A stretch of 64,000 nucleotides of DNA from Thermomonas flagellata (lineage in GTDB: Bacteria > Pseudomonadota > Gammaproteobacteria > Xanthomonadales > Xanthomonadaceae), in contig NZ_JAJOZK010000001.1 of assembly GCF_022419185.1 (NCBI RefSeq), forward strand, positions 186,001 through 250,000. Direction: 5' to 3'. Shown piece after piece: positions 43,537 through 58,209 of the stretch (position 1 is its first letter; each line of letters opens with the position of its first letter). The notes beneath the pieces are model-generated. The model was not told the origin of the DNA. It did no database searches and was given only the letters and a program-made list of their open reading frames with translations. Made by a program: the position numbers and the translations under genes.

Positions 43537-44874
43537 ATGGCCGAGTTGATCGAAGCACGCGTCCCCGACATCGGCGGCCACCACGACGTGCCGGTGATCG
43601 AACTGCTGGTGCAGCCCGGCGCGCGCGTGGCGCGCGATGCCGGCCTGGTCACGCTGGAATCGGACAAGGCCACCATGGAGGTGCCGGCCCCGGTGGCCGG
43701 GGTGGTGCGCGAGCTGAAGGTGCAACTGGGCGACACCGTCAGCGCTGGCAGCCTGGTCGCGCTGATCGAGGCCGAGGCGGCCGCGCCGGCCGCGGCCCCG
43801 ACGCCCGCACCGGCGCCCGCACCGACGCCGGCGCCCCCGCCCGCCGCCGCTCCCGCCCCTGCGCCTGCCCCTGCCGCGCCGGCGGTATCGGCCCCGATGG
43901 GCGCCGGCCTGCCGCCGGTGCGGTTCGAGGCCGAGGCGGTGCTGCCCGAGAAAGTGCCCTACGCCAGCCCGGCGGTGCGCCTGTTCGCGCGCGAGCTGGG
44001 GGTGGATCTGGCCCGGGTGCGCGGCAGCGGCCCGCGCGGGCGCATCCTGCGCGAGGACGTGCAGGCCTTCGTGAAGGCGGCGCTGGCCGGCGGCGGTGCG
44101 CCCGCGGCCGAGGCGGCAGGCGGCGGACTCAACCTGCTCCCGTGGCCGAAGGTGGATTTCGCCAAGTTCGGCCCGATCCAGACCCGGCCGCTGTCGCGCA
44201 TCCAGAAGATTTCCGGCGCCAACCTCGCGCGCAACTGGGCGATGATCCCGCACGTCACCCAGCACGACGCCGCCGACATCACCGAGCTGGAGGCGCTGCG
44301 GGTCGCGCTCAACGAGGAGAACGCCAAGGCCATCGCGGCGGGCAAGGCCGGCAAGCTCACCCTGCTGGCCTTCCTGATCAAGGCCTGCGTCGCGGCGCTG
44401 AAGAAGTTCCCGACCTTCAACGCCTCGCTGGAGGGCGACACCCTCGTCCTCAAGCAGTACTTCCATATCGGCTTCGCCGCCGACACCCCGAACGGGCTGG
44501 TGGTCCCGGTGCTGCGCGATGCCGACCAGAAGGGCGTGCTGCAGATCGCGCAGGAAATGGGAGAACTGGCCGCGTTGGCGCGCGAGGGCAAACTCAAGCC
44601 CGAGCAGATGCAGGGCGGCTGCTTCACCATCAGTTCGCTGGGCGGGATCGGCGGCACCGCGTTCACCCCGATCATCAACGCGCCGGAGGTGGCCATCCTC
44701 GGGGTCTCCAAGTCGGAGATCCGCCCAGTGTGGGACGGCCAGCAGTTCCAGCCGCGGCTGATGCTGCCGCTGTCGCTGAGCTACGACCACCGCGTGATCG
44801 ACGGCGCCGCCGCGGCGCGCTTCACCAGCTACCTGGCACACCTGCTGGCCGACCTGCGTCGGGCCATGCTCTGA
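43537..44874 (+). CDS. aceF: pyruvate dehydrogenase E2, dihydrolipoamide acetyltransferase
   Basis: A 445-residue E2 with one lipoyl domain at the N-terminus (lipoyl Lys in TLESDKATMEVP), a Pro/Ala-rich swinging arm (about residues 82-117), a peripheral subunit-binding domain (YASPAVRLFARELGVDL) and the catalytic domain ending in YDHRVIDGAAAARF with active-site His. E. coli AceF has three lipoyl domains, so this is a short form. It transfers the acetyl group to CoA. lpdA follows after 16 bases; the E1 gene aceE is not in this window, so the complex is encoded at more than one site. Confidence 0.93.
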   Translation: MAELIEARVPDIGGHHDVPVIELLVQPGARVARDAGLVTLESDKATMEVPAPVAGVVRELKVQLGDTVSAGSLVALIEAEAAAPAAAPTPAPAPAPTPAPPPAAAPAPAPAPAAPAVSAPMGAGLPPVRFEAEAVLPEKVPYASPAVRLFARELGVDLARVRGSGPRGRILREDVQAFVKAALAGGGAPAAEAAGGGLNLLPWPKVDFAKFGPIQTRPLSRIQKISGANLARNWAMIPHVTQHDAADITELEALRVALNEENAKAIAAGKAGKLTLLAFLIKACVAALKKFPTFNASLEGDTLVLKQYFHIGFAADTPNGLVVPVLRDADQKGVLQIAQEMGELAALAREGKLKPEQMQGGCFTISSLGGIGGTAFTPIINAPEVAILGVSKSEIRPVWDGQQFQPRLMLPLSLSYDHRVIDGAAAARFTSYLAHLLADLRRAML

Positions 44875-44890
44875 CCGACGGAGAAGGCGC

Positions 44891-46678
44891 ATGGCGCAGA
44901 TCGAAAGCAAGGTGCCCGACATCGGCGGCCACCGCGACGTGCCGGTGATCGAGCTGCTGGTGGCGGTGGGCGACAGCGTGAAGAAGGACCAGGGCCTGGT
45001 CACGCTGGAATCCGACAAGGCGACCATGGAAGTGCCGGCGGCCGCCGACGGCGTCATCAAGGCGCTGAAGGTGAAGCTGGGCGATACCGTGTCGGAAGGC
45101 AGCGTGATCGCGATCATCGAGGCTGCGGCAGGTGGCGGTGACGTGCAGGCGGCAACCCCCGCCGCGGCGAAGACCGAGGCGCCGGCGGCCGCCGCATCGG
45201 CGGCGAAGGCGGAGCCGATGGCGTCCGCCCCGCAGGCCGCCCCGGCCTCGGGCCGCCAGGCCGATATCGCGTGCGCGCTGGTGGTGATCGGCGCCGGCCC
45301 CGGTGGCTATACTGCGGCCTTCCGCGCCGCCGATCTCGGGCTCGACACCGTACTGGTCGAGCGCCACGCCACCCTCGGCGGCGTCTGCCTCAACGTCGGC
45401 TGCATTCCCTCCAAGGCGCTGCTGCATGCCGCCGACGTGATCGCGCAGGCCGCGCATGCCGGCGACTACGGCGTGGAGTTCGGCAAGCCGAGGATCCACC
45501 TCGACAAGCTGCGTGCCTACAAGGACAAGGTGGTCGGCCAGCTCACCCGCGGCCTGGCCGGCATGGCCAAGCAGCGCAAGGTGCGGGTGGTGCAGGGCGT
45601 GGCGACGTTCGTCTCCGCGAACGAGCTGGAGATCGCCGCGGCGGACGGCAGCGTCCAGCTGCTGCGCTTCGGCCAGTGCATCATCGCCGCCGGCAGCCAG
45701 CCGGTGAAGCTGCCGGGGTTCCCGTGGGGCGATCCGCGCATCATGGATTCCACCGATGCGCTGCAGCTGGCCGAGGTGCCGAAGCGGCTGCTGGTGGTCG
45801 GCGGCGGCATCATCGGGCTGGAGATGGCCACCGTCTATCGCGCGCTGGGCGCCGAGGTGACCGTGGTCGAGTTCATGCCGCAGCTGATCCCCGGCGCGGA
45901 CGCCGATCTGGTCAAGCCGCTGGCCGACCGCCTGAAGCAGCAGGGCGTGGCGATCCACCTCAAGACCCGGGTGGTCGAGGCGAAGGCGCAGAAGAACGGG
46001 ATCGCCTGCACGTTCGAGGGCGAATCCATCCCGGAGGCTAAGCTGTTCGATCGCGTGCTGGTGGCGGTGGGGCGCAGTGCCAACGGTGGCAAGCTCGGGG
46101 CCGAGAAGGCCGGCGTGCGCGTCGGCGAGCGCGGGCTGATCCCGGTGGATGCGCAGATGCGCACGAACGTGCCGCACATCTTCGCCATCGGCGACCTGGT
46201 CGGGCAGCCGATGCTGGCGCACAAGGCCACCCACGAGGGCAAGCTGGCAGCCGAAGTCGCCGCCGGCGAAAAGAAGGAGTGGGTGGCGCGGGTGATCCCG
46301 AGCGTGGCCTATACCGATCCGGAGATCGCTTGGGTCGGTGTCACCGAGACCGAAGCCAGGGCCAAGGGGCTGAAGGTCGGCGTGGGCAAGTTCCCGTGGG
46401 CGGCCTCGGGCCGCGCGATCGGACTGGGGCGCACCGAAGGCTTCACCAAGCTGGTGTTCGACGAAGCCACCCATCGCGTGATCGGCGGCGGGATCGTGGG
46501 CGTGCACGCGGGCGAGCTGATCGCCGAGATCGCGCTGGCGATCGAGATGGGCTGCGAGGTCGCGGACATCGGCCACACCATCCATCCGCACCCGACCCTC
46601 AGCGAGTCGGTGGGGATGGCGGCGGAAGTGTTCGACGGCACCATCACCGACCTGTACCTGCCGAAGAAGAAGGCGTGA
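44891..46678 (+). CDS. lpdA: dihydrolipoyl dehydrogenase with N-terminal lipoyl domain
   Basis: A 595-residue E3. Residues 1-80 are an extra lipoyl domain (TLESDKATMEVPAAADG), joined by an Ala-rich linker to the flavoprotein: FAD motif VVIGAGPGGYTAAFRAADLG, redox pair GGVCLNVGCIPSKAL, NAD motif VVGGGIIGLEMATVYRALG, and C-terminal dimer interface with the HPHPTLSESV motif. It reoxidises the lipoyl groups of AceF and reduces NAD. The lipoyl-E3 fusion is known in Neisseria, Xanthomonas and relatives. The lipoyl domains of AceF and Lpd are near copies. Confidence 0.95.
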   Translation: MAQIESKVPDIGGHRDVPVIELLVAVGDSVKKDQGLVTLESDKATMEVPAAADGVIKALKVKLGDTVSEGSVIAIIEAAAGGGDVQAATPAAAKTEAPAAAASAAKAEPMASAPQAAPASGRQADIACALVVIGAGPGGYTAAFRAADLGLDTVLVERHATLGGVCLNVGCIPSKALLHAADVIAQAAHAGDYGVEFGKPRIHLDKLRAYKDKVVGQLTRGLAGMAKQRKVRVVQGVATFVSANELEIAAADGSVQLLRFGQCIIAAGSQPVKLPGFPWGDPRIMDSTDALQLAEVPKRLLVVGGGIIGLEMATVYRALGAEVTVVEFMPQLIPGADADLVKPLADRLKQQGVAIHLKTRVVEAKAQKNGIACTFEGESIPEAKLFDRVLVAVGRSANGGKLGAEKAGVRVGERGLIPVDAQMRTNVPHIFAIGDLVGQPMLAHKATHEGKLAAEVAAGEKKEWVARVIPSVAYTDPEIAWVGVTETEARAKGLKVGVGKFPWAASGRAIGLGRTEGFTKLVFDEATHRVIGGGIVGVHAGELIAEIALAIEMGCEVADIGHTIHPHPTLSESVGMAAEVFDGTITDLYLPKKKA

Positions 46679-46691
46679 GCCGCCGGCGCGC

Positions 46692-46892
46692 TCAGGTCGC
46701 CAGCAGGCCGCGGCGCTGACGGCGCGCCTCGATCCGCTTCCACACCTTCTCGTGGAAGTGGAACACCACGGTATTGCAAGCGGGTTCGACCAGCGCGATC
46801 ACGCCGCCGACCAGCCAGTTGCCGGTCAGCAGCCAGCCGACCGTGAAGGCCACGCTGAAATGCAGGACGGCGAAACTCAGGGTCTTGCTCAT
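46692..46892 (-). CDS. DUF2061 small membrane protein
   Basis: A 66-residue protein (MSKTLSFAVLHFSVAFTVGW) with two membrane helices separated by LLTGNWLVGG and a conserved EPACNTVVFHFHEKVW, the typical DUF2061 pattern. Function unknown. ATG 46892 is chosen because the family starts there; the longer open frame has no match. It stands alone between lpdA and the divergent atp operon, and the gap upstream holds an ATAG-N7-CTAT motif. Confidence 0.8.
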   Translation of the reverse strand: MSKTLSFAVLHFSVAFTVGWLLTGNWLVGGVIALVEPACNTVVFHFHEKVWKRIEARRQRRGLLAT

Positions 46893-47152
46893 GGCGGCAG
46901 GCTCCCCTGCGGCAGGCAATGCGAGTCGTTTGCATCCTGCGCGGACAGGGATCGACATGTCCAATCCAATCTCGGGATTCGATCGATAGATGGTTTCTAT
47001 TGATAGCGTCGCGCCCGGCGGCCGGGCGTGCGGCGCAGCGTGCCTGGGCAGCGCGCCGGACCGCGCGGCGGAAGGCCGTCGACGCACCGACGGCAGCCCA
47101 TTGGCGGATGGCCGCGCCGGCGGCGGGCCCGCCAAGTGGATGCCGCCGGCGG
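46893..47152. other. gap between DUF2061 gene and the atp promoter; OxyR-like half site
   Basis: No gene is recognised. At 46986-47000 ATAG and CTAT stand seven bases apart, with another ATAG at 47003-47006; ATAG-N7-CTAT is the half site of the OxyR operator, of which two are normally needed. A GC-rich palindrome (CGCCCGG/CCGGGCG) lies near 47010-47026. The rest is ordinary high-GC sequence. The motif could regulate the DUF2061 gene, which reads away from it. Confidence 0.35.
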
Positions 47153-47182
47153 TTGTCGCTCGGAATTCACGGCTGCTATACT
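47153..47182 (+). promoter_or_regulatory. sigma-70 promoter of the ATP synthase operon
   Basis: TTGTCG at 47153-47158 and TATACT at 47177-47182 are 18 bases apart. TATACT is close to consensus and stands out in the GC-rich sequence. It is 62 bases before the atpI start and the only good promoter in the gap. Confidence 0.6.
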
Positions 47183-47188
47183 TCCCCG

Positions 47189-47210
47189 GCTGGGCGGTTC
47201 ACCGCCCAGC
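47189..47210 (+). promoter_or_regulatory. hairpin in the atp operon leader
   Basis: GCTGGGCGG and CCGCCCAGC form a perfect 9-bp stem around TTCA, starting about seven bases after the -10 box, so at the very 5' end of the transcript. Such 5' hairpins can protect messages from decay. No T-run follows, so it is not a terminator. Confidence 0.5.
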
Positions 47211-47227
47211 GCCGTCATTGCCGATGA

Positions 47228-48838
<1,611 letters not shown>

Positions 48839-48930
48839 GCGCGCCGTCCGGCGCGCGCGGCGGGTCCGCGCGCGCCCTGCCCGCCGCGCGGGCGCACCGG
48901 CACGTCCGACATGCCAGACGCAGGTAAGAC

Positions 48931-49404
48931 ATGAACCCGTCACTGATGACATTCCTCGGCCAGATGATCTCGTTCGCGATCCTCATCTGGTTCACCGTCA
49001 AGTTCATCTGGCCGCCGCTGATGCAGGCGATCGAGGAGCGCCAGCGCAAGATCGCCGAGGGCCTGGCCGCGGCCGACCACGCGCAGCGGGACCTGGCGCA
49101 GGCGCAGGACAAGGCCGCCGAGGAGCTGAAGGCCGCGCGCGCGCGCGCCAACGAGATCATCGAGCAGGCCCACCAGCGCGCCAACCAGCTGATCGATGCC
49201 GCCAAGGGCGAGGCGCTGGCCGAGGCCGCGCGCCTGAAGGCGCAGGCGCAGGCCGAGATCGAAGCCGCCGCCAACCGCGCCAAGGAGGAACTGCGCCAGC
49301 AGGTCGCCGCGCTGGCGGTCACCGGCGCGGAACGGGTGATCAAGCGCGAGATCAACGCCGCCGACCAGAAGGCGCTGATCGACGAGCTGGCGGCCCAGCT
49401 CTGA
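48931..49404 (+). CDS. atpF: ATP synthase subunit b
   Basis: A 157-residue peripheral stalk protein: one N-terminal membrane helix ([19 protein letters not shown]) followed by a long Ala/Gln/Glu-rich coiled coil (about residues 35-150) that pairs with a second b subunit and holds F1 still. Only one b gene is present, so the stalk is a homodimer. Confidence 0.95.
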   Translation: MNPSLMTFLGQMISFAILIWFTVKFIWPPLMQAIEERQRKIAEGLAAADHAQRDLAQAQDKAAEELKAARARANEIIEQAHQRANQLIDAAKGEALAEAARLKAQAQAEIEAAANRAKEELRQQVAALAVTGAERVIKREINAADQKALIDELAAQL

Positions 49405-49414
49405 GGGCCGCCGC

Positions 49415-49942
49415 ATGAGCCAGGCCGCGACCCTCGCCCGCCCCTACGCCCGCGCCGCGTTCGCGATCGCGCGCGACGCCAGCGCGCTGCCCGCGTGGTC
49501 GCAGGCGCTCGCCTTCGCCGCGCGCGTCGCCGCCGACCCGCAGGTCGCCGGGCTGCTCGGGCATCCCCGGTTGACCGCCGACGCGGCGGTGGCGCTGCTG
49601 GCCCCGGACGATGCCGCGCCGGCGTTCCGCGATTTCCTCGCCCTGCTGTTCGACAACCGCCGGCTGGCGCTGCTGCCGGAGATCGCCGGCATGTACGACG
49701 CCCTGCGCCACGAGTCCGAGCGCACCGTGGTGGCCAAGGTCACCTCCGCCGTCGCCCTGCCGGCGGCCGAGCTGGAGACCCTGCGCGCCGCGCTGCGGCG
49801 CCGCCTCGGCCGCGAGGTCGAGATCGAGGCCGCGGTCGATCCGGAGCTGATCGGCGGCGCGCTGATCGACGCCGGCGACGTGGTGATCGACGGCACGGTC
49901 AAGGGCAAGCTGGCGCGGCTGCAGGCGGCGCTGACCCACTGA
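49415..49942 (+). CDS. atpH: ATP synthase subunit delta
   Basis: A 175-residue protein ([19 protein letters not shown]) with the helical N-terminal domain that sits on top of F1 and a C-terminal domain that binds subunit b; [20 protein letters not shown] is the OSCP signature. Eleven bases separate it from atpF. Confidence 0.95.
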   Translation: MSQAATLARPYARAAFAIARDASALPAWSQALAFAARVAADPQVAGLLGHPRLTADAAVALLAPDDAAPAFRDFLALLFDNRRLALLPEIAGMYDALRHESERTVVAKVTSAVALPAAELETLRAALRRRLGREVEIEAAVDPELIGGALIDAGDVVIDGTVKGKLARLQAALTH

Positions 49943-50000
49943 TCCTCTCGCACGCATCCAGAACTCGCGCCGGCCCGCGGCCGGCACCAAGGAACCCAAG

Positions 50001-51551
<1,551 letters not shown>

Positions 51552-51605
51552 GCGCAGCCGCGGCGCGGGGCCCCCGCGCCGCCGGACCACCACGACGAGA
51601 CGAGC

Positions 51606-52469
51606 ATGGCAGGCGGACGCGAAATCAAGACGAAGATCAAGAGCGTGCAGAACACCCGCAAGGTGACCCGCGCGCTGGAGATGGTCTCGGCCTCCAAGAT
51701 CCGCAAGGCGCAGGACCGGATGAAGGCCTCGCGTCCGTACGCGCGGGCGATGAAGCAGCTGATCGGGCACCTGGCGCAGGCGCACTCGGAGTACCGCCAT
51801 CCGTTCCTGGTCGAGCGCGCGCAGGTGCGCCGGGTCGGCTACGTGATCGTGTCCTCCGACCGCGGCCTCGCCGGCGGCCTCAACAACAACATGTTCCGCA
51901 AGCTGCTGGCCGAGTTCCGCGCCCTGCAGCAGCAGGGCATCGAGGTGGACGTGGTCACCATCGGCCAGAAGGCCTCGGTGTTCTTCCGCCGGATCAAGGT
52001 CGGGATGCTGGCCTCGGTCACCCATCTCGGCGACGCCCCGCGGCTGGAGCAGCTGGTCGGCGTGATCAAGACGATGGTGGACGCCTACACCACCGGCGCG
52101 GTCGACAAGGTGTTCCTCGCCTACAACGACTTCGTCAACACCATGACCCAGCGCGCCACCTTCGAGCAGCTGCTGCCGCTGCCGGCGGCGGACAGCCCGC
52201 TGGCGCGCCACGACTGGGACTACATCTACGAGCCGGACGCCGAGACCGTGCTCGACCACGTGCTCAACCGCTACGTGGAGTCGCTGGTCTACCAGGCGGT
52301 GCTGGAGAACGTCGCCTCCGAGCACGCCGCGCGCATGGTCGCGATGAAGGCCGCCAGCGACAACGCCACCAAGCTGATCGGCACCCTCAACCTCGTCTAC
52401 AACAAGGCGCGGCAGGCGGCGATCACCCAGGAAATCTCCGAAATCGTGGGCGGCGCGGCCGCGGTCTGA
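51606..52469 (+). CDS. atpG: ATP synthase subunit gamma
   Basis: A 287-residue rotor shaft. N-terminal [20 protein letters not shown] and C-terminal [15 protein letters not shown] helices form the coiled coil inside the alpha/beta ring; [16 protein letters not shown] begins the Rossmann-like middle. Normal length. Confidence 0.97.
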   Translation: MAGGREIKTKIKSVQNTRKVTRALEMVSASKIRKAQDRMKASRPYARAMKQLIGHLAQAHSEYRHPFLVERAQVRRVGYVIVSSDRGLAGGLNNNMFRKLLAEFRALQQQGIEVDVVTIGQKASVFFRRIKVGMLASVTHLGDAPRLEQLVGVIKTMVDAYTTGAVDKVFLAYNDFVNTMTQRATFEQLLPLPAADSPLARHDWDYIYEPDAETVLDHVLNRYVESLVYQAVLENVASEHAARMVAMKAASDNATKLIGTLNLVYNKARQAAITQEISEIVGGAAAV

Positions 52470-52493
52470 CCCGCACGCGACGCTCGATCATAG

Positions 52494-53930
<1,437 letters not shown>

Positions 53931-53975
53931 CCTGCGCCGCGCGCCGGCAGGCGCGCGGACACGAGGAACAGCGAC

Positions 53976-54401
53976 ATGAGCAGCACCATCCGTTGCGACA
54001 TCGTCAGCGCCGAGGCCGAGATCTTCCACGGCGAGGCTGAGCTGGTGGTCGCCACCGGCGAGCTCGGCGAGCTCGGCATCGCCCCGCGCCACGCGCCGCT
54101 GATCACCCGGCTCAAGCCGGGCAAGGTCGTGGTCACCCTTCCCGGCGGCGACAAGCTCGACTTCGCCATCTCCGGCGGCATCCTCGAGGTGCAGCCCTCG
54201 GTGGTGACCGTGCTGGCCGACACCGCCGTGCGCGCCGACGAGATCGACGAGGCGGCGGTGCGCGCGGCCAAGGAGGAAGCCGAGCGCATCCTCGCCCGCC
54301 GCGGCGAGGCCATGGAGATCGCCGAGGCGCAGAAGCGCCTGGCCGAGGTCACCGCGCAGCTGCAGGCGCTCGAGCGCCTGCGCAAGAACCTCAAGCACTG
54401 A
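53976..54401 (+). CDS. atpC: ATP synthase subunit epsilon
   Basis: A 141-residue subunit: an N-terminal beta sandwich ([39 protein letters not shown]) and a C-terminal helical hairpin ([19 protein letters not shown]) that can rise to inhibit hydrolysis. It closes the operon; a terminator follows at 54431. Confidence 0.96.
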   Translation: MSSTIRCDIVSAEAEIFHGEAELVVATGELGELGIAPRHAPLITRLKPGKVVVTLPGGDKLDFAISGGILEVQPSVVTVLADTAVRADEIDEAAVRAAKEEAERILARRGEAMEIAEAQKRLAEVTAQLQALERLRKNLKH

Positions 54402-54430
54402 CCGCGCCGGCGCCGCCCGCGCGTTCCCGC

Positions 54431-54453
54431 AACGCCGGCCCCGGGCCGGCGTT
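54431..54453. terminator. terminator after the atp operon
   Basis: AACGCCGGCCC and GGGCCGGCGTT pair perfectly around one base and are followed by TTGC. It lies between the convergent atpC and GtrA-like genes and could act on both. The stem is nearly identical in sequence to the one at 24882-24905 (shared ACGCCGGCC core), a genome-specific terminator style. Confidence 0.8.
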
Positions 54454-54486
54454 TGCATGTGCGCCCGCGACGCCCGCGGGGCTGGC

Positions 54487-54873
54487 TCAGTGCCGGTGGT
54501 AGACCCAGTGGCGCGAGACCAGGAACCCCATGCCGCCGGTCAACGCGTCCGCGCCGGGCTTGAACAGCTGCGCCGCGCGCAGGCCGAGGTGGGTGTCGAT
54601 CAGGCCCACGATCAGGGTGTTGAGCGCGGTCAGTGCGATCCACATGGTGATGAAGCGCAGCAGCTGGCGGCGCCCGACCGTGGTGTGCTCGGCGGCGAAG
54701 GTCCAGGTGCCATTGAGCCAGAACCCGATCAGGGCGGCCACCAGGCGGCCGATCACGTTCGCCGGCTCCACCGGCATGACCCATTCGCTGAGCACCAGCA
54801 TCAGGCCGTATTCGATCAGCCACTGCAGCACGCCGATCGCGGCGTAGCCGCCGAGCTGTCGTTTCAGGCTCAT
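54487..54873 (-). CDS. GtrA family membrane protein
   Basis: A 128-residue protein with four membrane helices ([41 protein letters not shown], and two more), matching GtrA: the NGTWTF and FLVSRHWVY ends are typical. GtrA proteins are thought to flip lipid-linked sugars for O-antigen or teichoic acid modification. Its ATG 54873 is 68 bases from glmU on the other strand. It interrupts the otherwise conserved atp-glmU order. Partner glycosyltransferases are not adjacent. Confidence 0.8.
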   Translation of the reverse strand: MSLKRQLGGYAAIGVLQWLIEYGLMLVLSEWVMPVEPANVIGRLVAALIGFWLNGTWTFAAEHTTVGRRQLLRFITMWIALTALNTLIVGLIDTHLGLRAAQLFKPGADALTGGMGFLVSRHWVYHRH

Positions 54874-54908
54874 GGGTGCGCATTCTCGGGCATCCGCGCC
54901 GGCGCGGC

Positions 54909-54914
54909 TAGAAT
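54909..54914 (+). promoter_or_regulatory. -10 element upstream of glmU
   Basis: TAGAAT, 27 bases before ATG 54941, followed by GAGGGAA as ribosome binding site at 54928-54934. A -35 box is not clear. Confidence 0.4.
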
Positions 54915-54940
54915 GCCGCAAGCTCCCGAGGGAACCGCCG

Positions 54941-56317
54941 ATGAGCGCGCCGCTGCACGTGATCGTCCTCGCCGCCGGCGAGGGCAAGCGCATGAAATCC
55001 GACCTGCCCAAGGTGCTGCACCGTATCGGCGGGCAGCCGATGCTGGCGCACGTGCTGGCCACCGCGCGCGCGCTGGCACCGGCCGGCGTGCACGTGGTGT
55101 ACGGGCATGGCGGCGCGCAGGTGCGCGCGGCGTTCGCCGGCCAGCCAGACCTGCACTGGGCCGAGCAGGCGTGCCAGCTCGGCACCGGGCATGCGGTGCA
55201 GCAGGCGCTGCCGGCCATCCCCGCCGGGGCGCGGGTGCTGGTGCTGTACGGCGACGTGCCGCTGATCACGCCCGAGACCCTGCACCGGCTGCTGGCCAGC
55301 GCGCGGCCGCTGGCGGTGCTCGCCGCCGAGCTGTACGATCCCAGCGGCTATGGCCGGATCGTGCGCGATGCCGAGGGCCATGTCGCCGCGATCGTGGAGC
55401 ACAAGGACGCCGATCCCGAGCAGCGCCGCATCCGCCTGGTGAACACCGGGGTGATCGCCGCCGACGGCGACGCCCTGCGCCGCTGGCTGCAGGGGCTGCG
55501 CAACGACAACGCGCAGGGCGAGTACTACCTGACCGACGTGTTCGCCGCGGCCGCGCGCGAGTTCGCCGCGGCCGAGGTGGTGGTGGTCGAGGACCCGCTG
55601 GAGACCGAAGGGGCGAACGATCCCTGGCAGCTGGCGCAGCTGGAGCGCGCCTACCAGCGCCGGCAGGTGCGCGCGCTGTGCGCGCAGGGCGCGCGCGTGG
55701 CCGATCCGGCGCGGATCGACATCCGCGGCGCGGTGCGCGTCGGGCGCGACGTCGAGCTCGACGTGGACGTGGTCCTGGAGGGCGAGGTCGAACTCGGCGA
55801 CGGCGTGCGCATCGGACCGTTCTGCCGTCTGCGCGACGTGCGCATCGGCGCCGGCAGCGAGGTCCGCGCGCATTGCGACCTCGACGGCGCGCGCCTCGGC
55901 GCCGACGCGGTGGTCGGCCCGTTCGCGCGCCTGCGCCCCGGCAGCGTGCTGGCCGACGGCGCCCACGTCGGCAATTTCGTGGAGACCAAGAACGCGCGCA
56001 TCGGCGCGGGCAGCAAGGCCAACCACCTGACCTACCTCGGCGATGCCGAGATCGGTGCGGGCGCCAACATCGGCGCCGGCACCATCACCTGCAACTACGA
56101 CGGCGCCAACAAATGGACCACCGTGATCGGCGACGGCGCCTTCATCGGCTCCAACAGCGCGCTGGTGGCGCCGGTCACGATCGGTGCCGGGGCCACCATC
56201 GGCGCCGGCTCGGTGATCGGCAAGGACGCGCCGGCCGGCAAGCTCACGGTGGCGCGCGCGCGGCAGGTGACGGTCGAGGGCTGGCAGCGGCCGGTGAAGC
56301 GCGACGCCAAGGCATAG
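54941..56317 (+). CDS. glmU: bifunctional N-acetylglucosamine-1-phosphate uridyltransferase / glucosamine-1-phosphate acetyltransferase
   Basis: A 458-residue enzyme making UDP-GlcNAc for peptidoglycan and lipopolysaccharide. The N-terminal pyrophosphorylase domain starts [20 protein letters not shown], with [11 protein letters not shown] and YGDVPLI; the C-terminal left-handed beta-helix has hexapeptide repeats ([34 protein letters not shown] with acetyltransferase residues). ATG 54941 is the family start; the open frame before it is unrelated. Confidence 0.97.
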   Translation: MSAPLHVIVLAAGEGKRMKSDLPKVLHRIGGQPMLAHVLATARALAPAGVHVVYGHGGAQVRAAFAGQPDLHWAEQACQLGTGHAVQQALPAIPAGARVLVLYGDVPLITPETLHRLLASARPLAVLAAELYDPSGYGRIVRDAEGHVAAIVEHKDADPEQRRIRLVNTGVIAADGDALRRWLQGLRNDNAQGEYYLTDVFAAAAREFAAAEVVVVEDPLETEGANDPWQLAQLERAYQRRQVRALCAQGARVADPARIDIRGAVRVGRDVELDVDVVLEGEVELGDGVRIGPFCRLRDVRIGAGSEVRAHCDLDGARLGADAVVGPFARLRPGSVLADGAHVGNFVETKNARIGAGSKANHLTYLGDAEIGAGANIGAGTITCNYDGANKWTTVIGDGAFIGSNSALVAPVTIGAGATIGAGSVIGKDAPAGKLTVARARQVTVEGWQRPVKRDAKA

Positions 56318-56374
56318 TCCGGCGGCGGATGGGGTGGCTGGGTAAAATCGCGGCAACGCAAGGAGCCAGCAAGC

Positions 56375-58207
56375 ATGTGTGGAATCGTCGGTGCGGCCGC
56401 GAGCCGCGACGTGGTGCCGTTCCTGGTCGATGGCCTCAAGCGCCTGGAGTACCGCGGCTATGACTCCGCCGGGATCGCGGTGGTGGCCGGCGAAGATGTG
56501 CGCCGCGTGCGCCGCACCGGGCGCGTGTCCGAGCTGGAGGCGGCGGCCGCGGCGGAGGGCCTGCACGCCCCGCTCGGCATCGGCCACACCCGCTGGGCGA
56601 CCCACGGCGGCGTCACCGAATCCAACGCGCATCCGCACATCAGCGTCGGCGAGCTGGCGTTGGTCCACAACGGCATCATCGAGAACCACGAGCAGCAGCG
56701 GCAGCGCCTGCAGGCGCTCGGCTATGCCTTCGAGTCGCAGACCGATACCGAGGTGGTGGCGCACCTGATCCACCACTACCGCGCGCAGGGCGCCAGCCTG
56801 CTCGGCGCGCTGCAGCGCGCGGTCAAGGAGCTGCACGGCGCCTATGCGCTGGCGGTGATCGACCGCCGTGACCCCGGCGTGCTGGTGGCCGCGCGCATGG
56901 GCTGTCCGCTGCTGGTGGGGCTGGGCGAGGGCGAGAACTTCGTCGCCTCGGACGTGTCCGCGATCGTGTCCGCGACGCGCCGGGTGATCTACCTGGAGGA
57001 GGGCGACACCGCGCAGGTCACCCGCGACGCGGTGCAGGTGTACGACGCCGGCGACGCGCCGGTGGTGCGCGAGGTACATGTCTCCGACGTGTCGCTGGCC
57101 TCACTCGAACTGGGCCCGTACCGGCACTTCATGCAGAAGGAGATCCACGAGCAGCCGCGCGCGCTCGGCGACACCCTGGAGGGCATCGTGGACGCCGGTG
57201 GGTTCGACCCCGCGCTGTTCGGCAAGGACGCGGCCGAGGTGCTGGCCGACGTGGAGTCGGTGCAGATCCTCGCCTGCGGCACCAGCTACTACGCCGGGCT
57301 GGTCGCGCGCTACTGGATCGAGGCGATCGCCGGGCTGCCGTGCGCGGTGGACATCGCCAGCGAGTACCGCTACCGCCCGGTCGCAGCGACGGCGCGCCAG
57401 CTGGTGGTCACCATCTCGCAGTCGGGGGAGACGCTGGACACCCTGGAGGCGCTCAAGTACGCCGGCAGCCTGGGCCTCGTGCGCACGCTGGCGATCTGCA
57501 ACGTGCCCGAGAGCGCGATCCCGCGCGCCAGCCGGCTGGTGTTCTACACCCGTGCCGGGGCCGAGATCGGGGTGGCCAGCACCAAGGCGTTCACCACCCA
57601 GCTGGTCGCGCTGTTCGCGCTGACCTGCGTGCTGGCGCGCCTGCGCGGGCGGATCGACGCGGCGCAGGAGGCGGCCTACCTCGACGAACTGCGCCACCTG
57701 CCGGGCAGCGTGCAGCACGCGCTCAACCTGGAGCCGCAGATCGCGCTGTGGGCGGAACAGTTCGCGCCGCGCCAGCACGCGCTGTTCCTCGGCCGCGGCA
57801 TGCACTACCCGATCGCGCTGGAGGGGGCGCTCAAGCTCAAGGAGATCTCCTACATCCACGCCGAGGGCTACCCGGCCGGGGAGCTCAAGCACGGCCCGCT
57901 GGCGCTGGTGGACGAGCAGATGCCGGTGGTGGTGATCGCGCCCAACGACGCCTTGCTGGAGAAGGTCAAGTCCAACATCCAGGAAGTGCGCGCGCGCGGC
58001 GGCCAGATGTATGTGTTCGCCGACGCCGACAGCCACTTCGGCCCGTCCGAGCAGGTGCAGGTGATCCGCACCCCGCGCCACGTCGGCACCCTGTCGCCGA
58101 TCGTGCACGCGATCCCGGTGCAACTGCTTGCCTACCACGTGGCGCTGGCGCGCGGCACCGACGTGGACAAGCCGCGCAACCTCGCCAAGTCCGTCACCGT
58201 GGAGTGA
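56375..58207 (+). CDS. glmS: glutamine-fructose-6-phosphate aminotransferase (isomerizing)
   Basis: A 610-residue enzyme making glucosamine-6-phosphate, feeding glmU after one further step. The catalytic Cys is residue 2 (MCGIVGAA), exposed on removal of Met; the glutaminase includes [18 protein letters not shown]. Two SIS sugar-binding domains follow ([38 protein letters not shown]), ending NLAKSVTVE. It lies 57 bases after glmU; TAAAAT occurs 26-31 bases before the start. No glmS ribozyme is seen. Confidence 0.98.
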   Translation: MCGIVGAAASRDVVPFLVDGLKRLEYRGYDSAGIAVVAGEDVRRVRRTGRVSELEAAAAAEGLHAPLGIGHTRWATHGGVTESNAHPHISVGELALVHNGIIENHEQQRQRLQALGYAFESQTDTEVVAHLIHHYRAQGASLLGALQRAVKELHGAYALAVIDRRDPGVLVAARMGCPLLVGLGEGENFVASDVSAIVSATRRVIYLEEGDTAQVTRDAVQVYDAGDAPVVREVHVSDVSLASLELGPYRHFMQKEIHEQPRALGDTLEGIVDAGGFDPALFGKDAAEVLADVESVQILACGTSYYAGLVARYWIEAIAGLPCAVDIASEYRYRPVAATARQLVVTISQSGETLDTLEALKYAGSLGLVRTLAICNVPESAIPRASRLVFYTRAGAEIGVASTKAFTTQLVALFALTCVLARLRGRIDAAQEAAYLDELRHLPGSVQHALNLEPQIALWAEQFAPRQHALFLGRGMHYPIALEGALKLKEISYIHAEGYPAGELKHGPLALVDEQMPVVVIAPNDALLEKVKSNIQEVRARGGQMYVFADADSHFGPSEQVQVIRTPRHVGTLSPIVHAIPVQLLAYHVALARGTDVDKPRNLAKSVTVE

Positions 58208-58209
58208 GC

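Noticed and set aside
44891-45140. Lipoyl domain of lpdA as a misassembled piece of aceF
   Set aside because: The domain is in frame, differs at many positions from the aceF one, and lipoyl-E3 fusions are known in this bacterial group.
56318-56374. glmS ribozyme
   Set aside because: The 57-base leader is far too short and this ribozyme is typical of Firmicutes.
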